Below, in pieces: positions 7,655-14,249 of a stretch of DNA of 18,217 nucleotides. Below the pieces are notes generated by a model, which saw only the letters and a list, made by a program, of their open reading frames with translations, searched no databases and was not told the DNA's origin. The DNA is from DAOQAK01 sp043801235 (GTDB lineage: Bacteria; Bacteroidota; Bacteroidia; Bacteroidales; CG2-30-32-10). Made by a program: the position numbers and the translations under genes. The first letter of the stretch is position 1; every line of letters begins with the position of its first letter. The stretch spans positions 1 to 18,217 of the forward strand of contig JAZDMF010000139.1 of the NCBI GenBank assembly GCA_043801235.1, given 5' to 3'.

Positions 7655-7841
7655 AGCATCTTTTAAAATCATACTACAAAAAAGAAAATTTCACAAAGAT
7701 TTCACTTTTTCGCTTTATTTATCTATGTTTTTTCTTTTTTTCCTGAAGACAGGAAATTGGGAATTGGATTTTGATCTTTTTATATACTTCTGCAATCGTT
7801 AATGAAAATTAAAAAAGGAACTCTTTCCCGAATCTTTTTCT

Positions 7842-7873
7842 ATTGCGGACTGTAGACGGAAGATTGCCGACTG
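7842..7873. repeat. Short 21-bp-period direct repeat
   Basis: ATTGCGGACTG (7842-7852) and ATTGCCGACTG (7863-7873) agree at 10 of 11 positions. They lie in the 287-bp gap downstream of the M16 gene, which otherwise holds only AT-rich sequence and the upstream region of paralog 3. Short degenerate GACTGCCGACTG-like repeats of this kind occur in intergenic DNA of this phylum. No function is evident. Confidence 0.4.
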
Positions 7874-7907
7874 AACTGATATTAAAAAACTTTCTTGCAG
7901 TATCGGC

Positions 7908-10730
7908 TTATTTCTTATCTTCCGGTTTCAACACTACCCTTACATAATTATCTTTAGGGAAGTATTTTGTAAAGCATTCCTGGATATCTTTTATGGTAAT
8001 TGCGTTTACTTTAGTTTCATAATCAGTAATCATTCCCGCATTATCTTTATTGAAATAAAACGATTCAAGCTTATCGAGCCAGAATTTATTTGTTTTTATT
8101 TCAACTTCCCTTTCGCGTATTAGCGTTTCTTTTGCTTTGGAAAGGTCAACTTCCACAGGACCATTATCACGCAAGGATTTCTCTATTTTGAAAACAGCTT
8201 TTGTAAGCTTGTCAGCAGTTTTGGGAGAGCATCCGAACAATATCATCAAACTGTATTCTGCTTCAGGAAACTGTTCAGCTCCAAGCTGAACCTGGGGCGA
8301 ATACACCCCGCTCATTTTTTCGCGTATCACCTCAACAAGCTTAATGCTTAATATTTCCTTGATCATCCTGAGGCAAATACGGTTCTTATCGTTCCATTCA
8401 ATTTTTTCGTTTCGGATAATACCCACCATGCTTTTTTGCTCGGTACCTTTATTTATTACAAAATCGGTTATCCCTTCTGGGAATTCAGGGTTTTTATTCA
8501 GCCAGTCTTCTGATTTTCCTTTTCCGGGAAGGCTGCCCAGATATTTCTCGAGAACAGGAGTAACAGAGTCAACATCGATATTACCCACCATGAAGAATTT
8601 TAAATTATTTGCATTAGCAAACCGTTCCGAATATATCTGATAAGCTAGGTCAAGATTGATCTGGTTTAATTGCTTTTCTTTCGGAAGTACAATAACACGA
8701 GGACTATTGCCTGAGGCTGCTTTTAACAAAGTATCGTAAAATGCATAAATGGGATTAGAACCTAAAAACTTCAGCTGCGTTTTCATTTTCTCCATAAAAG
8801 CATTGTATTCGGCTGTGTCTTTGCGTGGCGATTTGCAATAGAGGTAAGAAAGTTGTAAAAGAGTTTCGAAATCTTTGGGGCTGCATTTGCCGCTGAATCC
8901 CTGTTTCAGGTCATCGATGTACGGACTCATTTCAATTTCTTTTCCTTTTAATTTCTTTTCAAGTTCCGTATTGTCGAAATTCCCGACACCGCTTTGTTCA
9001 ATAATGCTGCTTGCAAACATGGCGGAAATATAATCGGCATCGGAATACAATGATGTTCCTCCGGTACTGTATGCAGACACAAGTATTTCGTCATTCTTGA
9101 AATCGGTTTTCTTGATGATTGCCTGAACACCGTTGCCGAAAGTAATCTCGGTAATTCCCAGATCTTTATTTTCATTTTTCAAAGTTACTTTCGTGCCTTG
9201 TAAATCATCAGTAATAAGAGCTTCTGTTTTGAATTTATCGATATATGCAGTAACAACGGTACTTTTAGAATTTGCGATAACATCGAGTATTTGCTTTTCC
9301 GTAGGGATTGAAATTCCTTCTTTTTCGGGTGCAGTAACAACAACGATCATATTATCATCTGTGATCCATTTTGCGGCAAGAGCATTCACTTCATCCAGCG
9401 TGATGGTGGAAAGAAATTTTTTTACGAGTTTGAACTCGTTCTGGGCACCGGGCATGGGTTCTTTGTTTAAAAAATTACTGACATATTCCCTTACAAGCTT
9501 TCCTGATTCGGTTTTATCTGATTCTTTTGAAGCTTTTTCATAATCACTGAGAAGCTGTTCTTTAATACGTTCCATTTCCGTTGCTGTGAAACCAAATTGT
9601 TTTACACGCTGATTTTCTGTCAGTAACGTTTCTATTGATTTTTCTATTTTATTTTCTTTGGAAACCGCATAAAGTTCAAAAGCATCCTTTGTGCGTGCAA
9701 GGAAACTGCCGTAATCGGTCTGGGCCATAATAAAAGGCGCATCTGCCTTGAGTGTTATTTCATTTAAACGGGCATTGAGCATTTCTGTATAAAGGCTGGC
9801 CTTAAGATATTCTTTATAATCAGAAACCGTATAACTCACTTTTGAATCATGCTTATAAAATAGCATCACCGCTGAGCTTGTAGCCTCTTTATCTGAAACA
9901 ATACTTATCAGCGGCTCTTTGTTGTCGGGAATATCAGAAATAATGCGGGGGCGCGGGTCAGCAGGATTCTGAATGCTGCCGAAATGTTCCTTTATCTCTG
10001 CCTCCATCTCTTTTACATCGATGTCGCCTACAATAGCAACAGCCTGCAGATTCGGACGGTACCAGCTTTTATAAAAATTCTTCAAGGTATCGTATGCGAA
10101 ATTTTTAATGATGTTGACATCACCAATGGGAAGCCGGTCAGCATAAAGAGAATTTTTAAATATTACGGGGAAATATATTTTGCGCATGCGGTCATCGGCA
10201 CCCAGCCCTAATCTCCATTCTTCAGTTATAACACCTCTTTCCTTATCAATTTCTTTTTCATCGAAAGTTACATTGTGGGCCCAGTCTTCTATTACCTGCA
10301 AACCTTTCTCAACTAATACTGTGTCATCAGTGGGAATCTGAAGCATATATACCGTTTCATCAAAACTTGTATATGCATTAATATCGGCGCCAAATTTAAC
10401 ACCCGTTTTCTGTAAAAAATCAACGAGCTCATTGTGCGGAAAATTTGTCGTTCCGTTAAAACACATATGCTCAGTAAAATGTGCAAGCCCCAGCTGACTG
10501 CTGTTTTCCATAATAGAGCCCGCATTAACCATAAGGCGCAATTCAACACGATTTTCGGGTTTACTGTTCTTACGGATATAATATGTCAGCCCGTTGTCAA
10601 GTTTGCCAATCACTACGTTGGGATCGACAGGAAGTGTATCGGTTAAATTTGTAATTCCCTTCTGCCCATAGGAGAAACTGAATAGGAAAGAAAGGATTGC
10701 TGTGCCTAATAATAAAAACAGTTTTCTCAT
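7908..10730 (-). CDS. M16-family zinc metallopeptidase, two-lobed, secreted
   Basis: A 940-residue pitrilysin/insulinase-type peptidase. The signal peptide spans residues 1-22 (MRKLFLLLGTAILSFLFSFSYG, then Q), so it should act in the periplasm or outside the cell. The inverted zinc motif HFTEH is at residues 84-88, with Glu87 as the catalytic base. E164 in DKERGVITEEW fits the third zinc ligand, 75 residues further on, as expected for HxxEH-x74-76-E. The N-terminal half is followed by a second inactive M16-like half (from about 520), containing FFMVGNIDVDSVTPVLEKYLG. This one-chain, about 930-950-residue form related to PqqL is common in Bacteroidota, probably clearing peptides or processing envelope proteins; the substrate cannot be read from sequence. 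The ATG at 10730 is the natural start before the signal peptide. Upstream there is no full TAnnTTTG box, and the four-helix-bundle cassette sits immediately before it. Confidence 0.93.
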   Translation of the reverse strand: MRKLFLLLGTAILSFLFSFSYGQKGITNLTDTLPVDPNVVIGKLDNGLTYYIRKNSKPENRVELRLMVNAGSIMENSSQLGLAHFTEHMCFNGTTNFPHNELVDFLQKTGVKFGADINAYTSFDETVYMLQIPTDDTVLVEKGLQVIEDWAHNVTFDEKEIDKERGVITEEWRLGLGADDRMRKIYFPVIFKNSLYADRLPIGDVNIIKNFAYDTLKNFYKSWYRPNLQAVAIVGDIDVKEMEAEIKEHFGSIQNPADPRPRIISDIPDNKEPLISIVSDKEATSSAVMLFYKHDSKVSYTVSDYKEYLKASLYTEMLNARLNEITLKADAPFIMAQTDYGSFLARTKDAFELYAVSKENKIEKSIETLLTENQRVKQFGFTATEMERIKEQLLSDYEKASKESDKTESGKLVREYVSNFLNKEPMPGAQNEFKLVKKFLSTITLDEVNALAAKWITDDNMIVVVTAPEKEGISIPTEKQILDVIANSKSTVVTAYIDKFKTEALITDDLQGTKVTLKNENKDLGITEITFGNGVQAIIKKTDFKNDEILVSAYSTGGTSLYSDADYISAMFASSIIEQSGVGNFDNTELEKKLKGKEIEMSPYIDDLKQGFSGKCSPKDFETLLQLSYLYCKSPRKDTAEYNAFMEKMKTQLKFLGSNPIYAFYDTLLKAASGNSPRVIVLPKEKQLNQINLDLAYQIYSERFANANNLKFFMVGNIDVDSVTPVLEKYLGSLPGKGKSEDWLNKNPEFPEGITDFVINKGTEQKSMVGIIRNEKIEWNDKNRICLRMIKEILSIKLVEVIREKMSGVYSPQVQLGAEQFPEAEYSLMILFGCSPKTADKLTKAVFKIEKSLRDNGPVEVDLSKAKETLIREREVEIKTNKFWLDKLESFYFNKDNAGMITDYETKVNAITIKDIQECFTKYFPKDNYVRVVLKPEDKK

Positions 10731-10777
10731 TTTTTAAATTTTATTTTATGATTTTGAACAATTAATTAATTGTAAAA

Positions 10778-10789
10778 ATTGGAATAATT
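10778..10789. repeat. Left inverted-repeat arm flanking the four-helix-bundle gene
   Basis: ATTGGAATAATT lies between the M16 gene and the four-helix-bundle gene. Its reverse complement, with one mismatch, is found on the other side of that gene at 11296-11307 (AATAATTCCAAT). The sequence is AT-rich, so chance similarity cannot be excluded. Confidence 0.4.
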
Positions 10790-10817
10790 GAAAAAAATTA
10801 CAAAAATTGTTTCAAGG

Positions 10818-11240
10818 TTAGATTTTAAAAAAGAAAAGAAAATTGGTAATACTTTTAATAAGTTTTTCTCTTTCAAACTTTCTTAAATATTTTATAAAAT
10901 TAGCTATTTGCTGAGATAGCAATATTAATTTATCATGCATCTCAAAGTAAAATTCCTTTTTTATATAATCCGATTTATAAAGAATATGTAACTGACTTCT
11001 TAATTCGCCGGCTGAACCTTTTGAATACTTTAAAAATCTGACAAATTCCTTATTATTATTATATTCAAAACCTTCAGCAATATTATTTGAAATGGATGTG
11101 GCTGATTTGCGAATCTGATCTTTTGAACCAAAATCATGCGCTAACTTTCCTTTATCACTCTCTTTATAAATTTCGACTGCAACCTCTACTGCCTTTTTCC
11201 ATATATCAATATCTTCAAACTGGTTAATTTTGTTGTTCAT
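10818..11240 (-). CDS. Four-helix bundle protein (23S rRNA intervening-sequence protein family)
   Basis: A 140-residue protein from the ATG at 11240; a start at 11279 would only add a low-complexity leader. It carries family hallmarks: an N-terminal DIDIWKKAVEVAVEIYK helix, the central RKSATSISNNIAEGFEYNNNKEFVRFL (the SIxxNIAEG signature, about residues 54-63) and then KGSAGELRSQL. The fold is a pentamer-forming four-helix bundle first seen encoded in intervening sequences of 23S rRNA genes, and it is related to the Avd accessory proteins of diversity-generating retroelements. There is no rRNA, reverse transcriptase or variable repeat here, so this is a stand-alone copy with unknown role, perhaps nucleic-acid binding. 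It fills the dnaX-M16 gap and is bracketed by AT-rich repeats, which suggests a late insertion. Confidence 0.9.
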   Translation of the reverse strand: MNNKINQFEDIDIWKKAVEVAVEIYKESDKGKLAHDFGSKDQIRKSATSISNNIAEGFEYNNNKEFVRFLKYSKGSAGELRSQLHILYKSDYIKKEFYFEMHDKLILLSQQIANFIKYLRKFEREKLIKSITNFLFFFKI

Positions 11241-11295
11241 AATTAAATGTTTTAGGGTTTGTATTTTTTTTATCTTCAATTATAAAAATCTTTGT

Positions 11296-11307
11296 AATAA
11301 TTCCAAT
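11296..11307. repeat. Right inverted-repeat arm flanking the four-helix-bundle gene
   Basis: AATAATTCCAAT is the inverted partner (11 of 12) of the arm at 10778-10789. It directly abuts the 18-bp tandem repeat at 11313-11348. Confidence 0.4.
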
Positions 11308-11312
11308 CTTTC

Positions 11313-11348
11313 AAATCTTTTTAATCGTTGCAATCTTTTTAATCGTTC
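11313..11348. repeat. Two-copy 18-bp tandem repeat between dnaX and the four-helix-bundle gene
   Basis: Units AAATCTTTTTAATCGTTG (11313-11330) and CAATCTTTTTAATCGTTC (11331-11348) differ only at the first and last bases. A partial copy (CAATCTTTC) precedes them. The array begins 12 bases after the dnaX stop codon and marks one edge of the four-helix-bundle cassette. Confidence 0.7.
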
Positions 11349-11360
11349 AAGACTTCTGCA

Positions 11361-13118
11361 CTAAAAATCAATCTCCAGGTCAAATTCATTTTTCAGTTTT
11401 TTAATCACGGGATTTTTTTCAGCCATTTTTTTAAATTTTTCCTGTGGCGTGAATGGTTTTGCAGTTTCGGGATTTTTATTGATCACTGTTTGCAACTGGA
11501 TGCTGAAATTATTCAGCTCTTTGCGTAAAAATGAAAGAATGTCGAGTTTGCGGTCGCTTATTTCTTTTTCCTGAACCTTGTTTTCAATGATCAGTTCAAT
11601 GATATTATCTTCTTTCAGAACAGGCAAATGTGATGTAAGAGTACTGTAATATTCAGGATTCGTTGTTTTATAATGCTCGGCAAATTTAAGCCAAACTCTA
11701 TCAAATTGTTCTTTTGTAAAATGCGCTTTGGGTTTTTCAGTCTCCTCTCCCTGTTCTTGCACCGGCCTCTGCTCCTTAAGTTTTGCTTCCTCTTCTTCCA
11801 CCAGATTTTCAAGAATTGATTTGGTTCCGGTAACAATTTTTTTCACAACCTGCTTTGCCGGTGGTTCCTTGATGACATTTTCCGTTTTTTCTACTGGCTT
11901 TTCTTCCTTGATTTCTTCAGTCTGCTTCACTGTTTCTTTTTGCTGAATTACCGGTATGACAACTGGTTTTGAAACAGTTTTCGTTGTTTCGGTTTTCTGA
12001 GGTGCATTGAAAGGATTATTCTGCTGAAGTATTCGGCACATCTGCATCAGGGCAAGTTCGAGCAGCAGGCGTTTGTTGTTTGCGGTTTTATAATTGACAT
12101 CGCATTTTGCAGTGATATCAAGGGTTTTTAGCAAAAAATCAACAGAACATATTTGTGCCTGGTTTTTATAGCGGTCGCGGATATTTTCGCCCACCTCAAG
12201 CAGCTTTAATGTGACTGCATCTTTGCATACAAGCAGGTTGCGCAAATGCTCACCAAGTCCGTTTATAAAATGATGCCCGTCGAAACCATGTTCTATCACC
12301 TCGTTCAGAAGCACAAGCGTTGAAGGAATGTTTCCCTGCAAAAGGAAATCGGTAACATTGAAAAAATAATCGTAATCAAGAACATTCAGGTTTTCGATAA
12401 CGGCCTTGTATGTTATTCCGTCAGTTCCTGAAAAGCTCACCATCTGGTCAAAAATAGAAAGAGCATCCCGTAAAGCACCATCGGCCTTCTGTGCAATGAT
12501 GTGAAGTGCATCCGGATCTGCCTGTATTTTCTCGCTCTGTGCAACATATGCCAGGTGTTTGGCAATATCATCGATAGTGATTCGTTTGAAATCGGATATC
12601 TGACAACGTGAAAGAATGGTGGGAATAATTTTATGTTTTTCAGTTGTAGCCAGAATAAATTTTGCATATGCCGGCGGCTCTTCCAGTGTTTTCAGGAACG
12701 CGTTAAAAGCAGAAGCCGACAGCATATGAACTTCATCAATAATATATATTTTATACTGGCCTATCTGTGGCGGTATGCGGACCTGGTCAACAAGGTTGCG
12801 TATATCGTCAACTGAATTGTTGGATGCAGCATCGAGTTCAAAAACATTGAATGAATTTGAAGTGTTGAATGAAAGACAGGGTTTGCATTGGTTGCATGCT
12901 TCCACATTTGCAGAAAGGTTCTCGCAGTTGATCGTTTTTGCAAAAATGCGGGCACAGGTTGTTTTTCCCACACCACGCGGTCCGCAGAACAAAAAAGCCT
13001 GGGCTATATGATTGTTACGGATGGCGTTTTTAAGCGTTGAAGTAATAGGGTTTTGCCCTACAACAGTATCAAATGTTACAGGCCTGTATTTCCTGGCCGA
13101 TACAATAAAATTTTCCAT
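11361..13118 (-). CDS. dnaX: DNA polymerase III subunit gamma/tau
   Basis: The clamp-loader ATPase that loads the beta clamp and organises the replicative polymerase. This is a 585-residue protein. AAA+ features: Walker A GPRGVGKT (46-53); four zinc-binding cysteines at C65, C75, C78 and C81; Walker B IIDEVH (126-131); TLEEPP; and the SRC motif (170-172) with the arginine finger. The clamp-loader domain continues to about residue 370. A Lys/Glu/Val-rich linker (about 370-450) and a tau-type C-terminal domain (about 465-585) follow, so the full-length product is tau-like. The ATG at 13118 begins MENFIVSARKYRPVTFDTVVGQ, the standard family start. A TATATTTG box lies 24 bases upstream, and the GNAT gene diverges from the same 122-bp region. 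A seven-A run at codons 426-428 is a possible slippage site for a short gamma form. Confidence 0.97.
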   Translation of the reverse strand: MENFIVSARKYRPVTFDTVVGQNPITSTLKNAIRNNHIAQAFLFCGPRGVGKTTCARIFAKTINCENLSANVEACNQCKPCLSFNTSNSFNVFELDAASNNSVDDIRNLVDQVRIPPQIGQYKIYIIDEVHMLSASAFNAFLKTLEEPPAYAKFILATTEKHKIIPTILSRCQISDFKRITIDDIAKHLAYVAQSEKIQADPDALHIIAQKADGALRDALSIFDQMVSFSGTDGITYKAVIENLNVLDYDYFFNVTDFLLQGNIPSTLVLLNEVIEHGFDGHHFINGLGEHLRNLLVCKDAVTLKLLEVGENIRDRYKNQAQICSVDFLLKTLDITAKCDVNYKTANNKRLLLELALMQMCRILQQNNPFNAPQKTETTKTVSKPVVIPVIQQKETVKQTEEIKEEKPVEKTENVIKEPPAKQVVKKIVTGTKSILENLVEEEEAKLKEQRPVQEQGEETEKPKAHFTKEQFDRVWLKFAEHYKTTNPEYYSTLTSHLPVLKEDNIIELIIENKVQEKEISDRKLDILSFLRKELNNFSIQLQTVINKNPETAKPFTPQEKFKKMAEKNPVIKKLKNEFDLEIDF

Positions 13119-13141
13119 TAAATTAAAAATTACATGGAAGG

Positions 13142-13149
13142 CAAATATA
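13142..13149 (-). promoter_or_regulatory. -7 promoter box of dnaX
   Basis: Minus-strand TATATTTG matches TAnnTTTG completely, 24 bases upstream of the dnaX ATG. No TTTG -33 element was recognised. The shared upstream region with the divergent GNAT gene is only 122 bp, so both promoters must lie here. Confidence 0.5.
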
Positions 13150-13210
13150 GAATAAATTTGATATTATTTTTATGAATGTTAAAAAATGAATGATTAAATA
13201 AAGTTAAAAT

Positions 13211-13218
13211 ATATTTAC
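13211..13218 (+). promoter_or_regulatory. Possible -7 box of the GNAT gene
   Basis: TATATTTA on the plus strand matches TAnnTTTG at all but the last base. It lies 22 bases before the ATG at 13241, the distance seen at the other promoters in this window. The -33 element is not recognisable. Confidence 0.3.
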
Positions 13219-13240
13219 GAATTACGATTTATATAAATTT

Positions 13241-13732
13241 ATGCAATCGTACACGTTCATGAAGAAGGATTACAAAATAACTATTGCAAAATCGGCAAAG
13301 GAATTTGAAGAGGGCAGAATTTTATTTATGGAATATGCTTCAAGCCTTGGTTTTGATTTATGTTTCCAAAATTTCGACACTGAACTTAAAGAAATTGCTT
13401 TTCAGTATAATAAACCCTACGGCGCTCTTATCCTGATAAAACATAATGAACAATTTATAGGATGTGCCGGTATTCGCTGCTTTAAGCAGAATGTTGCAGA
13501 ACTGAAGCGTATGTTCATCAAGCCTGAATACCGTGCACTTGGACTTGGGCGAAAACTTATGCATTTCGCCATTGATTTTTCAATAAAAACCGGGTACAAG
13601 TTTATCCGTCTCGACACTATGAAAACGATGAAGACTGCAATAAATATTTATAAAGCGTGCGGTTTTTATGAAATTGAATCGTACCGATTTAATCCTTCTG
13701 ATGATGTGCTTTTTATGGAAAAGAAATTGTAA
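13241..13732 (+). CDS. GNAT-family N-acetyltransferase
   Basis: An acyl-CoA-dependent transferase with the Gcn5-related fold; the acceptor substrate is not predictable. It has 163 residues from the ATG at 13241, or 157 from the ATG at 13259 (MKKDYKITIAKSAKEFEEG), which looks like the more natural N-terminus. The beta-4/alpha-3 acetyl-CoA pyrophosphate motif is visible as ELKRMFIKPEYRALGLGRKL, with the RxxGLG loop. The C-terminal part, TAINIYKACGFYEIESYRFN, is the usual motif B helix-strand (YxxxGF). Length and order are typical for a single-domain GNAT. It diverges from dnaX across 122 bp and is followed by an AT-rich gap, so it is probably monocistronic. A 12-A run after the stop codon has no hairpin before it. 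Confidence 0.9.
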   Translation: MQSYTFMKKDYKITIAKSAKEFEEGRILFMEYASSLGFDLCFQNFDTELKEIAFQYNKPYGALILIKHNEQFIGCAGIRCFKQNVAELKRMFIKPEYRALGLGRKLMHFAIDFSIKTGYKFIRLDTMKTMKTAINIYKACGFYEIESYRFNPSDDVLFMEKKL

Positions 13733-14198
13733 TTTCACATAAAAAAAAAAAATCTGAATTCATATCCACTGCATTTCATCTAAGCAAAATGATTATTTTA
13801 AATATAAATAAACAATCCCTTACTTATCACACCAAAACGATTAAATCATAACTATTTGGTTGTCTGTGTAATATTGGTTTATCGATTTAGTTATTTTCTA
13901 ACGTTAATATCTGATTTTTTTTTCGATAAAATGTGAATCTGATAAAAACTGATTGTATTATAATTTTTTTTAAATATATCTGTTTATCATGTTCTTAAAC
14001 CAAAATGTTGAAGCTTTTCTTAATAATAAGATATTTCTCATTTCAGCATTTGAAGTAGCTTACGTATGATTTTGTACAGGTTTATGTATTAATACTCATA
14101 TTTTCTTGACATTTATAATTCTCTTACTTATATTTGAAAATTAATTTGATTTATAATAATATATAAAACGCCAAATTATTTAGAAATAAATTTTATTA
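13733..14198. other. AT-rich intergenic region upstream of the surface-protein gene
   Basis: About 470 bp, very AT-rich, with stop codons in all frames and no open frame of note. The only feature I can support is a promoter near its right end (14106-14136). No tRNA, terminator hairpin or insertion-sequence remnant was seen. Its length suggests a long regulatory region or the debris of a lost gene. Confidence 0.6.
14106..14136 (+). promoter_or_regulatory. Promoter of the large surface-protein gene
   Basis: TATATTTG at 14129-14136 is a full match to the Bacteroidota -7 consensus. A TTG (14106-14108, in CTTGAC) precedes it by 20 bases, close to the expected -33 position. This is the most complete promoter in the window. 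It implies a start site near 14142 and a leader of about 57 nt to the ATG at 14199 or 108 nt to the ATG at 14250. Confidence 0.55.
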
Positions 14199-14249
14199 AT
14201 GAATTTGTTACAAAAAAATAAACACAGAAAAAACAAAAGTTGGCTTTCT

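Noticed and set aside
7860..7912. Hairpin as terminator of the M16 gene
   Set aside because: GCCGA and TCGGC can pair, but the loop is long, the inner pairing is broken and no T-tract follows on the minus strand.
10818..11240. Diversity-generating retroelement accessory (Avd) gene
   Set aside because: The protein family is related, but no reverse transcriptase, template repeat or variable repeat is in the window, so a retroelement call is not supported.
11837..11843. Canonical programmed -1 frameshift heptamer in dnaX
   Set aside because: The run is preceded by G of a GTG codon and followed by ATT, so the X XXY YYZ pattern of A AAA AAG is not met. Only a weaker slippage hypothesis remains.
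13733..14198. Pseudogene or insertion-sequence remnant in the long gap
   Set aside because: Dense stop codons in all frames, no transposase-like fragments and no terminal inverted repeats were seen.
14199..14249. Upstream in-frame ATG as the certain start of the surface protein
   Set aside because: It adds a 17-residue Lys/Arg/Asn-rich leader before a complete signal peptide. It is possible but not needed, so it is recorded only as an alternative.
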